NCBI GenBank assembly: GCA_913042885.1
Contig: CAJWLW010000041.1
Span: forward strand, 1 to 23,455
Source: an uncultured Lentisphaeria bacterium
GTDB taxonomy: Bacteria; Verrucomicrobiota; Lentisphaeria; JABSQK01; CAJWLW01
Reading direction: 5' to 3'
DNA: 23,455 bases
The notes beneath the pieces are model-generated. The model ran no database searches. It was given only the letters and a program-made list of their open reading frames with translations, and had not been told where the DNA came from. A program made the translations under genes and the position numbers. This document shows, in pieces, positions 6,913 to 15,437 of the stretch (position 1 is its first letter; each line of letters opens with the position of its first letter).

Positions 6913-8145
6913 ATGCGCCGCCTGTTCTCGCTGCTGATGTTCAGCCTGATTGCCGCCGGCGCCAATGCATCCGCCCAGGCGGACGAGGATCGCGGCAAAG
7001 TCATGGCCACGGTCGGCGACGTCAAACTCTACGAGCAGGACGTTATCGATAATCCGGATGTTCTGGTGTCGATGCCGGAGGTCGAACGGGAGGCCTATTG
7101 TCAGCGCCGGCTCAATAGCGCCATCGACGCCGAGGTACTGTATCAGAGCGCCAGGAAACAGCGGCTGCACGAAGATGAAACCTTCCGTCGGCGTCTGGCC
7201 AAGGTCAAGTCGGCGCGGGCGCAGGGACAACAGCAGTTGCTGGCCAGGAAATATGAGGAGCAACAGTCCGAGCTGGTAGCCGCCCGCAACAAATCGACGA
7301 TCACCGACGGGGAAATCGCCGCCCACTACGAAAAGCATCAGGACAAGTACCGAGGCCGGCCGAAACAATCAGCTCTGAAAGTCATCCGCATCCAGTTGGT
7401 AACAGCGCGTGCCAACGGCGTCTACCGTACCTGGCTGAAGAAAGTCGTGGCCGATGTGTCCGTCCGTATCGACAGTGATCAACTGCCGGTGGCGGTGATG
7501 CCGGAGTGTATCGACCGGTACCACGGCGGGACGAGTAATCGCAACGCCAACACCCGTATTGATCCGCTCTGGCAGGCGATCCTGGATGCCGCCGACCTGC
7601 AATTGCCGGCCGTGCGGTGTCAATTCGACGCGGCTGCTGCGGAGCCGTACATCGAACGCATCGGCAACCTGGAACTGCACGTTGGCCAGAGTGCCTACCG
7701 ATTTCGTGACTTCAGCCAGTTCGACCTGATGGCCCGTAACGTCAGCACCGGTTGTTCCGGCAGTGCCATGTTTAATACGATTAAAAACCTGATCATCGCC
7801 GAGAAAGCCCGCCGGGAGAATGTTACATGCGTTGACACGGTTTTTCGCGTTGATCCCGAAAGGGCGTTAATGACGTGGATTCTTTTCGAGCGAGCCGACA
7901 TGGCTGATCCCGACAGCTACGAGATAACTGAGGAAGAAATAAAGCTGTACCGCACTGAACACCGCGTCCGCTTCGAAAGAATTCAAAAAACACAGGGCGG
8001 TGAAGATCGAGTCAATGCACTGGCCACCCGTATGCTGAAGGGCGAGAAAATCAAAGCAGCCCGCAGCGCGCATATCCGCGGGTTGCGCGGCGACTTCAAC
8101 ATAAAAATATACGAGTACAGTAGCGCTGGTAAGTTGGAGCTATAG
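6913..8145 (+). CDS. SurA/parvulin-like periplasmic protein, possible internal duplication
   Basis: Taking the ATG at 6913 (GGAG six bases upstream) gives 410 residues with a Sec signal peptide (MRRLFSLLMFSLIAAGANASA). The longer frame from 6829 would bury that signal behind 28 residues. The mature N-terminus, VMATVGDVKLYEQDV, matches the opening strand-helix of SurA-type chaperones and PpiC-like foldases, followed by a helix with EVLYQSARKQ and ITDGEIAAHYEKHQDKY (130-146). A second similar unit seems to follow: LHVGQSAYRFRDF (255-267), a helix with LIIAEKARREN (293-303), then ITEEEIKLYRTEH (338-350). I see no well-preserved parvulin active site. It would act on unfolded exported or outer-membrane proteins; that role is inferred. 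There are unusually many cysteines for the type (Cys63, 199, 236, 281, 306). It probably forms its own transcription unit. Confidence 0.6.
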   Translation: MRRLFSLLMFSLIAAGANASAQADEDRGKVMATVGDVKLYEQDVIDNPDVLVSMPEVEREAYCQRRLNSAIDAEVLYQSARKQRLHEDETFRRRLAKVKSARAQGQQQLLARKYEEQQSELVAARNKSTITDGEIAAHYEKHQDKYRGRPKQSALKVIRIQLVTARANGVYRTWLKKVVADVSVRIDSDQLPVAVMPECIDRYHGGTSNRNANTRIDPLWQAILDAADLQLPAVRCQFDAAAAEPYIERIGNLELHVGQSAYRFRDFSQFDLMARNVSTGCSGSAMFNTIKNLIIAEKARRENVTCVDTVFRVDPERALMTWILFERADMADPDSYEITEEEIKLYRTEHRVRFERIQKTQGGEDRVNALATRMLKGEKIKAARSAHIRGLRGDFNIKIYEYSSAGKLEL

Positions 8146-8202
8146 AGTGTATTAGCTTCGACTAATTTCCTTTTTACTTTTCCAGTCCCCTATCTCCATC
8201 CG

Positions 8203-9372
8203 ATGAACGCAGCCCTGTTTACCTTTCTTTGGGACTTTGTCGATGAAGGCGTCGATGATCTGACCGCCTATATTCGCGATCTCGGCGTCACTCGTGTCCT
8301 GGTTACCAGCCAGTACCATGCCGGCTTCTTCCTGCACCCGCATAATCCGACGCGCAAGACCCATTTGCTCGAGGACGGCGTCTCCTACTTTCGTCCGGAT
8401 CCGGCACTTTACGATGGCCTGACGATTCGCCCGATCCCCGCGTCAATGTGTGCCGACCGCGATTGGTTCGCATTCGTCTGCGAGCGACTGGTCGATCGCG
8501 GTCTGGAAGTTTCCGCCTGGCATGTCTGTCTGCACAATACGCGACTGGGATTACTGCATCCGGATGCCACTATCCGCAACGCTTACGGTGACTCCTATCC
8601 GCACGCGCTCTCCCCGGCGCACCCGGATGCAGTCGCTTTTGTCGAGGCTACGGTCAAGGACATTGCCACCAACTACCCGCTTGCCTCGGTCATGCTCGAA
8701 GCACCGAATTATCGCAAGCGTGCCCACGGTGCCGACTGGGTCAGCGGCCACCATCACGAACGCGAGAGTGTTTATCTGCGACCACTTGAACAGGCCTTGA
8801 TGGATGTCAGTTTCAACGCCGCCGACGTGGCACAGAGGGAGACTGCGGGTATAGATATTGAAGCGTTTCGGTTGGCGATCATTGCGCACATGGATCGATA
8901 CTTTGAAGAAGCCCCTGTGATCCCGACGGACTTGCCGGAGACGATTGATCAATTCTGTGATGCGGTCCCGGCATATGCAGCCTGCGAACAACACTGCCGC
9001 GAGGTCGAGGCACGACTGCTGGTGACCCTGAAGGACGCACTTGCCGGCACCGGCACTAAGCTTGAAGCCGGACCGAGTCCGCATGTCGACTGGGTCATGC
9101 AGGGGGCCTACGGCCTCGGGTTCGAAGAAACCGCCACTGCCGTCCGCCGCGCCCGTGACGTGGTACTGCCGCATCAGCGCCTCAACTTTGCCCTGCGAAT
9201 GGGGTTCAACCACCCGGGTATGGGCACGCCTATCCTGTCAGAAGCCGAAACCTGTGCCATGGCGCAGGCAGTCGCCGGTGCCGGTGCCGACGAGGTCGTC
9301 TTCTACAACTACGGCGAAGCGCCGCGCCGCAGCGTCGACTGGATCAAGCCGGCCCTCGCCGGCTTGAGTTGA
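8203..9372 (+). CDS. Predicted TIM-barrel protein, glycosidase-like
   Basis: A soluble 389-residue protein without a signal peptide. The layout is alternating strand/helix of a (beta/alpha)8 barrel: TFLWDF (7-12), VTRVLVTSQYH (29-39), LEVSAWHVCLHN (101-112), SVMLEAPNY (162-170), LNFALRMGFNHPG (327-339) and DEVVFYNYGEAP (363-374). Strand ends carry polar residues (His39, His107, Glu166, Tyr370, Glu372), as in the active site of family-10-like glycoside hydrolases; which are catalytic I cannot say. The segment HPDATIRNAYGDSYPHAL and the LSPAHP that follows resemble uncharacterised sugar-hydrolase-like proteins. The ATG at 8203 lacks a Shine-Dalgarno sequence; the leader is pyrimidine-rich. It is followed by an MFS transporter on the same strand, so a role in handling an imported carbohydrate or related compound is plausible. 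Substrate unknown. Confidence 0.55.
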   Translation: MNAALFTFLWDFVDEGVDDLTAYIRDLGVTRVLVTSQYHAGFFLHPHNPTRKTHLLEDGVSYFRPDPALYDGLTIRPIPASMCADRDWFAFVCERLVDRGLEVSAWHVCLHNTRLGLLHPDATIRNAYGDSYPHALSPAHPDAVAFVEATVKDIATNYPLASVMLEAPNYRKRAHGADWVSGHHHERESVYLRPLEQALMDVSFNAADVAQRETAGIDIEAFRLAIIAHMDRYFEEAPVIPTDLPETIDQFCDAVPAYAACEQHCREVEARLLVTLKDALAGTGTKLEAGPSPHVDWVMQGAYGLGFEETATAVRRARDVVLPHQRLNFALRMGFNHPGMGTPILSEAETCAMAQAVAGAGADEVVFYNYGEAPRRSVDWIKPALAGLS

Positions 9373-9508
9373 TCTCGGCAGTGATTCTTCGCCTTAATCT
9401 CTGACAACGCTGACCCGAACTTTGAAAAGCGGCCGTCCCGGCTACTGCGATGCGGGGTCGCAAGGCTATCCCTCTTATTTATTTCCTTTTCATCCTGCGA
9501 TCTTCGTC

Positions 9509-10768
9509 ATGACTCTTCCCGCCCGTATCGCCACACGACTACCGGTCTCCTATGGCTGGGTCATCCTCGTCGTTGCCACTGCTATCCATCTGGTCTCCTA
9601 TCCCGGGCAGTCGGTTGTCATTGCTGTCTACAACCCGTCGTTGCGGGCGGCACTCGGATTGAGTCACGGCGACCTTGCCGGGATATACATGGTGGCGACA
9701 CTGATTGCCGGAGGCATGGCCCTGGTCATCGGCGCCGCCATCGACCGATTCGGCGTGCGCAGCGTTTCCATCGTTGCGGTCGTCGCAATGCTTGGGGCCT
9801 GCGTGCTCATGTCCAGGGTGTCGTCGGCACTGACTTTGTTCGTTGCTTTCGTCCTTTTGCGCGTTGTCGGGCACAGCTGTCTGCCGATGGTAGCCGATAA
9901 CGCGGTGGCGATGTGGTTCAACCGGCGACTCGGCAGTGTGACGGGGATCAAGAACATGGCTATCGCCGGCTGCATCGGGATCGTGCCGGCTCTCAACATG
10001 TGGCTGATCAAGTGCTACGGCTGGCGGCTCGCGTTTACCGTTCAAGGCGTATTCTTTGCGGTCACCGTATTGCCGATGGTCGGCTTATTTCTCCGCAACC
10101 GACCGGCCGATGTAGGTGAGACGATCGACGGTGGCAGTGAGGCCGCCGTGACGATTGCCGAGCCGCCGGCCGCTGCCGACTTCACTGCTGGTGCGGCGAT
10201 CCGAACCCGGGCCTGCTGGTTGATCATACTCTTTTCCAGCCTGCGTGGTGTGATGTGGGCCGGAATCGCCTTTCACATTATTCCGCTGTTTGCAAGCCGT
10301 GGGCTCACTGGGGCCGACGTTGCCACCACACTTGTTGTATTCGGCATATGCCTGGCGCTCTCCCAATTATTTGGTGGTTTCGTCGCGGATCGGCTGCCGC
10401 TGCCGCTGCTCCTGACGCTTGCCCAGGGAATGATTGCGGTGGGCTGTTTTTGCCTGCTGCAGATGTCGTCGATGTCATTAGCCTTAGCCTTCGCCGTTGT
10501 CGTGGGAATCGGTGAGGGACTCGGATTCATCACGGTCGCAACCCTGTGGCCGCGCTACTACGGGCGGCGGCATCTCGGCAAAATTCGCAGCCTCGGTATG
10601 GCTGCGCTGGTCATTGGCAGCAGCGTCAGCCCCTACCTTTTCGGTATCGCCTACGATGCCTGGAACAGTTTTGACCGACCGTTGACGATCCTGACAATTC
10701 TCTGCGTGATCCTCACGGTGTTTATGCCGCTTACTACAATGCCAAAAGCGCGGTATATTTCACCATGA
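9509..10768 (+). CDS. MFS transporter
   Basis: A 419-residue protein with twelve predicted membrane helices in two six-helix halves separated by a hydrophilic loop (around DVGETIDGGSEAA to FTAGAAIRTRA). After helix 2 it has the MFS motif A relative GAAIDRFGVRS, and an equivalent (GGFVADRLPL) in the second half. It resembles the oxalate/formate-antiporter and monocarboxylate-like branch of the superfamily in general layout only, so the substrate is unknown. I start at the ATG at 9509, giving MTLPARIATRLPVSYGW, directly before helix 1. The frame extends to a TTG at 9422, but the extra 29 residues look non-coding. The upstream sequence is pyrimidine-rich with no Shine-Dalgarno site, as in the preceding gene. 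Its stop overlaps the start of the PDZ-protein gene (ATGA). Confidence 0.85.
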   Translation: MTLPARIATRLPVSYGWVILVVATAIHLVSYPGQSVVIAVYNPSLRAALGLSHGDLAGIYMVATLIAGGMALVIGAAIDRFGVRSVSIVAVVAMLGACVLMSRVSSALTLFVAFVLLRVVGHSCLPMVADNAVAMWFNRRLGSVTGIKNMAIAGCIGIVPALNMWLIKCYGWRLAFTVQGVFFAVTVLPMVGLFLRNRPADVGETIDGGSEAAVTIAEPPAAADFTAGAAIRTRACWLIILFSSLRGVMWAGIAFHIIPLFASRGLTGADVATTLVVFGICLALSQLFGGFVADRLPLPLLLTLAQGMIAVGCFCLLQMSSMSLALAFAVVVGIGEGLGFITVATLWPRYYGRRHLGKIRSLGMAALVIGSSVSPYLFGIAYDAWNSFDRPLTILTILCVILTVFMPLTTMPKARYISP

Positions 10769-11994
10769 AACGAATCACTGCTATTATCGTCGCCATTATC
10801 GCCGCTGTCGCGATCGTTACCGTTCTGCGTCGGGCTGCACCCGTTGAGCAGCCGGCAGCACCGCCTGCTGCGGTCGTCAACAATGTTTCGGAATCGCGTC
10901 CTGCCCGCCTCGATGATTACGCATCGATGAGCCGCGACGAGCTCATCGATCGACTCCAGGCGCAGAAGAGGCAGTTGGCGCAGAAGCAGGAGTTGCTGAA
11001 GCGGAGCGAGGACGATTTCGAAGTGGTCGAGGAGAAACTGCAGTTGACGAGTCGCCGTCTGCGTCAGCAGCTGGAATGGAATGATGCCTCGATCCAGAGT
11101 GCTGCGGCGTCGGCAACTCTCGAGACCCAACCGCTGTCCCGGCAGGATATCGACCTGCGGCTCACCGAATACGCCGAGGCCTTCGAACTGGCCTTTGCGA
11201 ATGGTGAGGGTGACGCCGTCATGACTGTCCTGAACAACTTGCGGGAACTCCGCGAAGATGGCTATCCGTTGCTGGTATCGATGCTCAACAAGATTGTCGC
11301 CGATCAGCGCGGCGACAATACGCTCGGCCTCTCGCACCGGCAGTTTTTTCGCAGCTTCGGTCGCGAACCCGACCTCTTTGCATACGCTTTGCAGTCGGCG
11401 GAAGCCTCGCCCGAGTTGCGGATGTCGTCCATACATGCGTTGCGATGGTCGGATGACGACTACGTGCCGTTGTTCATCGAGCAATTGTCCTACGAAACGG
11501 ATGAAGGCGTCACCGCAGCGCTGGCGCGCATGTTGGGACGCGCCGGCACGTCCGAGGCTGTTGATGCGCTCAGTCAGGCACTCGATCGTGAGTACGAGAG
11601 CAACGACACGGTCGAGTCGCTGGTTTTCGCTCTGGTGCGTTCCGGTTTGGAAGCGTCCGCGGTCGCTCTTGCAGAATATGCGGAGTCCGCTACCGGTGAT
11701 GCACTGACGACGACCGAGATTGCCTTGCGCATGCAAGCCTCACCGGTAGCCGGCGTGGGTGTCACCGGCATCACCCCGCACACGCAGGGGGAGAGTGCGG
11801 GCTTTGAGAAAGGCGACGTGATCGTGTCTTACAACGGCAAACCCGTTCGCGGTCGCAGAAGTCTTGTACGCATGACCCGCCGCTCCGATCCTGAAGAACC
11901 GGTCATCGTGGAGTACTACCGAGACGGCGTTAAGCAGGAGACACAGATCTACGGCGGCTTCATCGGTGTGGGCGTCATCAGTGTCGGGGAGTGA
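10765..11994 (+). CDS. Membrane-anchored coiled-coil, helical-repeat and PDZ protein
   Basis: 409 residues. An N-terminal membrane helix (residues 4-20, IIVAIIAAVAIV) after MKRITA anchors it with the rest outside the cytoplasm. A Pro/Ala-rich linker (25-45) leads to a strongly charged coiled coil (about 55-105). Then comes an all-helical region (125-320) with HEAT-like pairs such as SPELRMSSIHALRW (215-228) and DEGVTAALARMLGRAG (246-261). A PDZ domain closes the protein (about 327-397): GVGVTGITPHTQGESAGFEKGD followed by VIVSYNG, the classic carboxylate-binding loop and ligand groove. No protease domain is present, so it is probably a scaffold or adaptor and not a DegP-type enzyme. Its start overlaps the MFS stop (ATGA), so the two are translated together; a partnership with the transporter is inference. 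No named family recognised. Confidence 0.65.
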   Translation: MKRITAIIVAIIAAVAIVTVLRRAAPVEQPAAPPAAVVNNVSESRPARLDDYASMSRDELIDRLQAQKRQLAQKQELLKRSEDDFEVVEEKLQLTSRRLRQQLEWNDASIQSAAASATLETQPLSRQDIDLRLTEYAEAFELAFANGEGDAVMTVLNNLRELREDGYPLLVSMLNKIVADQRGDNTLGLSHRQFFRSFGREPDLFAYALQSAEASPELRMSSIHALRWSDDDYVPLFIEQLSYETDEGVTAALARMLGRAGTSEAVDALSQALDREYESNDTVESLVFALVRSGLEASAVALAEYAESATGDALTTTEIALRMQASPVAGVGVTGITPHTQGESAGFEKGDVIVSYNGKPVRGRRSLVRMTRRSDPEEPVIVEYYRDGVKQETQIYGGFIGVGVISVGE

Positions 11995-12134
11995 TCGCGT
12001 CGGCCTGAAGTAATCGTTTGTTCTGCCCGGATTCGGTAGCCGGCTGAAGCTTCGATGATATCTATACCCCAACGAGCAGTCTGCAGCGTTTCTGTCTCCA
12101 TGCTCATGCAACAAGCTGGAAGAGCAACTTAGCG

Positions 12135-12857
12135 ATGATGACCGATGACAGTTTTGTGTCGGAATTTGACGGGACCGAACAGAAATACGTTTTGTTCTTG
12201 CCGGAATCGTTCGAGCCGGGCGTTGTGCATGATGTCTTGATTGCGTTGCATGGGGCCGGATCGGATCGCTGGCAGTTCGCCACGCAGGAGGGCAATGAAT
12301 TTCAAGCAGCCCGGGATATAGCGGCCGAGCATAGCCTGATATACGTGTCACCGGACTACCGCGGTCCGTCATGGATGGGGCCCAGCGCGGAAGCGGATGT
12401 GGTTCAGATTATCACCGAGTTGAAGGCGGCGTATCGGGTATCGCGGGTCCTGCTGTGCGGTTCTTCAATGGGGGGTGCTTGCAGTCTGGCTTTCGCCGTT
12501 CTTCACCCGGAACTCATCGATGGCGTGGCGTCGACAAATGGCCTCGCGAACTTTCTGGAATACGAGAATTTTCAGGACGCAATGAAGGAATCCTATGGTG
12601 GTGGCAAGGCGGAGATACCGCTCGAATACAAGCATCGCAGTGCCGAATATTGGCCGGAAAAACTGACCATGCCGATAGGTATGGCGGTCTCTGGCAAAGA
12701 CACCATCGTGCCGCCAGACAGCGTACTGCGGCTCGCCAAGGTCCTGGAGACTATCGGGCACCCCAATGTGAAGCTTCTTTATCGTCCGGACATGGGACAT
12801 GAAACATCATACGCCGACGCCAAGGCGATCCTCGAATTCATTATAGAAAAATCCTGA
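12135..12857 (+). CDS. Alpha/beta hydrolase, esterase-like
   Basis: 240 residues, cytoplasmic (no signal peptide). Key elements are in the right order: strand VLIALHGAGSD (34-44, the HGxG oxyanion loop), nucleophile elbow CGSSMGG (108-114, Ser111), acid GKDTIVP (187-193, Asp189) and histidine DMGHETSY (219-226, His222). This is the complete triad of an active PHB-depolymerase/esterase-like or dienelactone-hydrolase-like enzyme acting on esters or peptides; the exact substrate cannot be read. The ATG at 12135 (next codon also ATG) is preceded by GGAAGAG about ten bases away. A 140-base gap separates it from the PDZ gene, so it may be transcribed on its own. It runs convergently towards the PhyH-like gene, with a GC hairpin just past its stop. 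Confidence 0.8.
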   Translation: MMTDDSFVSEFDGTEQKYVLFLPESFEPGVVHDVLIALHGAGSDRWQFATQEGNEFQAARDIAAEHSLIYVSPDYRGPSWMGPSAEADVVQIITELKAAYRVSRVLLCGSSMGGACSLAFAVLHPELIDGVASTNGLANFLEYENFQDAMKESYGGGKAEIPLEYKHRSAEYWPEKLTMPIGMAVSGKDTIVPPDSVLRLAKVLETIGHPNVKLLYRPDMGHETSYADAKAILEFIIEKS

Positions 12858-12858
12858 T

Positions 12859-12873
12859 GCCGCCCAAGGCGGC
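12859..12873 (+). terminator. GC hairpin after the hydrolase gene
   Basis: GCCGCC-CAA-GGCGGC, a perfect six-pair stem one base after the stop codon, between two convergent genes. There is no T-run, so it is at best an imperfect terminator usable from both sides. Confidence 0.35.
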
Positions 12874-12926
12874 CGGGGTCGTGAGTTCATGCGGCGGGGG
12901 AAGGCGATGAGGTGTGAGAGACTCTC

Positions 12927-13796
12927 CTAACTCCACCGTTTCGGACTGACTCCCGGTCCAGCCGTTCGCATATTGTCCGGGCGATTGGGCAAGTCGAACT
13001 CGATGTCACGGGTATTCAGACTGCCGAGCAATTTGCTGATATGTTTGGGCTGCCGGGCGATCATCTCGGGATCGCGGTCTTCCACTTCGTCAATCGGTCC
13101 GGCCCAGGCTGGACGGTAGGCGATCGCCAGCATACGTCTTGTCCGGTCACTGTAGTTTGGATAGTTGCCGTGGAAGACTTTCTGGTTGATGATCGCTGCT
13201 GAACCGGCCTTGCACATTACCATCACTTCGTCCGGATGATTCAGGTAACGTTGGTATGGATGGCCGTCGTGATTCATCGACAGATGCGATCGCGGAATAA
13301 CCTTGAACGGCGAACACTCAGGCGTCAGGTCATCGAGATAATACAACACCCGTGCCAGCACCGGTGAGCTCGCCTGGACGCCGAAGATCTCGGAGCCGTA
13401 AGGCTGTGAGTCGGTGTGCAGTACGATTCCCGGATGCCCCGGATCCGAAACCGAATAGCCAACGGACGTACAGATCAGCCGGTCTCCGAAGAGGTCGGAC
13501 AGGAACTCAAGGATTCCCGGGGTGGCGATGACTTCGAGCGTATTCGGGGAGTCGGTGGCGATGAGGTTGCGGTTGCCATGGTTGTGCTCGCTGTAATCGA
13601 CTGCCGTCGTCGGTACCCGTGACATTTCATCGCGGATTATTTCCAGCTGATCCGCCGACAGCAGATCCGGAATGACGACAAACCCGTCGAGCTCGATCGA
13701 CTGTACCTGCTGCGCCCGCGTCAGGTTCGACCACTGGATATCGCATTGGCGCGCTGTTTTTACGCTCTCTCGGGTGTTGCTGAATGACGTATTCAT
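12927..13796 (-). CDS. Phytanoyl-CoA dioxygenase (PhyH) family oxygenase
   Basis: 289 residues of the Fe(II)/2-oxoglutarate-dependent oxygenase family. The iron site is visible as HTD (His127, Asp129) in IVLHTDSQPYG and a distal His209 in VFHGNYPNYSDR. The arginines at 218-221 (RTRR) supply the 2-oxoglutarate anchor. LDGFVVIPDLLS (36-47) is the usual N-terminal beginning of the domain. Such enzymes hydroxylate or otherwise oxidise small molecules, with release of CO2 and succinate; the bacterial members vary widely in substrate. The ATG at 13796 sits six bases after the end of the GH51 gene, so it is the last gene of that operon; the ribosome site is weak (AGTGAG). Its linkage to a glycosidase and an AAC(3)-fold protein may mean a sugar- or amine-bearing substrate, which is inference. 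Confidence 0.85.
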   Translation of the reverse strand: MNTSFSNTRESVKTARQCDIQWSNLTRAQQVQSIELDGFVVIPDLLSADQLEIIRDEMSRVPTTAVDYSEHNHGNRNLIATDSPNTLEVIATPGILEFLSDLFGDRLICTSVGYSVSDPGHPGIVLHTDSQPYGSEIFGVQASSPVLARVLYYLDDLTPECSPFKVIPRSHLSMNHDGHPYQRYLNHPDEVMVMCKAGSAAIINQKVFHGNYPNYSDRTRRMLAIAYRPAWAGPIDEVEDRDPEMIARQPKHISKLLGSLNTRDIEFDLPNRPDNMRTAGPGVSPKRWS

Positions 13797-13802
13797 AGTG
13801 TC

Positions 13803-15380
13803 TCACTGGATGTTGAACGTCAGGAATGTAAGGCTTGCTGGCGGAAACGTAAAGGTGTTCGTGCGAGGTGCTGTTTCAGTTGCGATTCCAACGTTGTGCG
13901 GTTCGTCGAGAGTGTTCTTCACGTCGAGCGAGTCACCGGTCAATCGCGCCACTTCCATGGTATCACCGGTTGGGTGCAGGCTGCGAAACGTCAGGGTCAC
14001 CGTCAATGGCTGGTCCTCCAGTTTCTGTACCACCGACATACACGCAGTCTTTCTTTCCCTGTCGATACTGACAAGTACGTCGAGCGCTGGGATATCGTCG
14101 TAATGCAGGAGCGTCGGCAGGTTCTCGTCTTTCGCTTTTTCCGGGTCAACGATGCCGCAGAAGAAGCGTTCGTGCTTGGCCGACAAAAGTGGTGCGTCGA
14201 CCGCGCTGTCGACAACCGTGCCGCGATGATGATCGACCATCAGTTTCTGTGTGTACCAGGTGGTCTGGCGCACGCAGCGTTCACTGTCGGTGAAGATGTG
14301 GCCGATCATGTTCACCGATAGGGAAATGTTCGAGAGTTCGATGGTTTTTGTGTTGCGCAGGATGAAATGAAATATCGTCGCGATCGTCAGCGCATCCGTA
14401 TAATCGTACTTTTCTTCGACATCGGCGAGTTCTGCGTGGGATTCTCGGTACCAGACATTCCATTCGTCGAAGGCGATGGTCGGGCGTTTGTCGACTTGCG
14501 GCGCTTCTCCCAGTTCGCGGCGCGTTCTGGGATGGGTCCCAAGAGTGGTGTCCATTGCCTCGTCGATCGCGACGTTGACTGCTGTCAGCATCTCCTCGAG
14601 CACTCGATAGGCTCCCATGCAGTCGCGGAAGACCGGGCGACCGACGTAGTTGTGCATGCTGATCATGTCGAGGTACCCGAGCGTCTCGAACAGCACGGTA
14701 CGGTCCCACTCGGGATTGAGGCGGCCGGCGCCGCAGGCGATGAGCTTGATGGTCGGATCGACCCGCTTCATCTGGATCGCTGCCTGCCGGAACCATCCGG
14801 CGTACTCCTCGGCCGTCATCTGCCCGTTCTGCCAGTTACCGTAAATCTCGTTACCCAGTCCAAAGATCTTGACGTTGTATGGGGCCTCGCGGCCATGGGC
14901 CCGGCGCAGGTCGGCGTAGCGGGTCGGGGTCGTGCCGTTGAGATACTCGACCAGGTTGGCGGCATCGTCCGGCGATTCGATATGAGCATTGACGATCATG
15001 TACAGTTCGGCACCAAGCTCCTGACAGTAATTATACGCTTCCGCAATCCCGAAAGCCGTGGACTGCGAGGCGCCGGTCATTCGGAACAACTTGGCCCGCG
15101 GCCGCTCTGCCACCGGTCCGACGAGTTCCTCCCACTTGAAGTAGGAGGCACCGCAGCCGCCCGGGTACCGGATATGCGTGACCTTCAGTTCCTGCAGCGC
15201 CTCGAGCACGTCAGTACGTACACCATCCTCGCGCGACCGCGGGCTGCCCGGTTCGAATACGCCGTTGTTGACGCAGCGGCCGCCGAGTTCGAAAAACTGT
15301 CCGAACAACGGCCCCTCGATCGGGCCAAGGACGTTGCGTCCGAGGACGATTATCTCTGCCGTTTCATTTTGATCATTCAT
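13803..15380 (-). CDS. GH51 alpha-L-arabinofuranosidase-like glycosidase
   Basis: 525 residues, close to the usual length of GH51 enzymes (about 500). The (beta/alpha)8 barrel carries acid/base Glu178 in FGLGNEIYG and nucleophile Glu306 in AFDEWNVWY, both in the expected contexts. N-terminal FGQFFELGGRCVNNGVFEP (27-45) and IRYPGGCGAS (70-79) are also typical, and the C-terminal beta-sandwich runs from about 400 to the end (TFPPASLTFLTF). GH51 enzymes release terminal arabinofuranosyl residues from arabinan and arabinoxylan oligomers. No signal peptide is seen, so it acts inside the cell on imported oligosaccharides. The ATG at 15380 has only a weak ribosome site (GGAAAA). It is the middle gene of a three-gene minus-strand set. 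Confidence 0.9.
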   Translation of the reverse strand: MNDQNETAEIIVLGRNVLGPIEGPLFGQFFELGGRCVNNGVFEPGSPRSREDGVRTDVLEALQELKVTHIRYPGGCGASYFKWEELVGPVAERPRAKLFRMTGASQSTAFGIAEAYNYCQELGAELYMIVNAHIESPDDAANLVEYLNGTTPTRYADLRRAHGREAPYNVKIFGLGNEIYGNWQNGQMTAEEYAGWFRQAAIQMKRVDPTIKLIACGAGRLNPEWDRTVLFETLGYLDMISMHNYVGRPVFRDCMGAYRVLEEMLTAVNVAIDEAMDTTLGTHPRTRRELGEAPQVDKRPTIAFDEWNVWYRESHAELADVEEKYDYTDALTIATIFHFILRNTKTIELSNISLSVNMIGHIFTDSERCVRQTTWYTQKLMVDHHRGTVVDSAVDAPLLSAKHERFFCGIVDPEKAKDENLPTLLHYDDIPALDVLVSIDRERKTACMSVVQKLEDQPLTVTLTFRSLHPTGDTMEVARLTGDSLDVKNTLDEPHNVGIATETAPRTNTFTFPPASLTFLTFNIQ

Positions 15381-15437
15381 TGTATGTGCTTTTCCAATCG
15401 TTCAATTTGCTGATTCCGTCGCCAGTCATTTTCCGCG

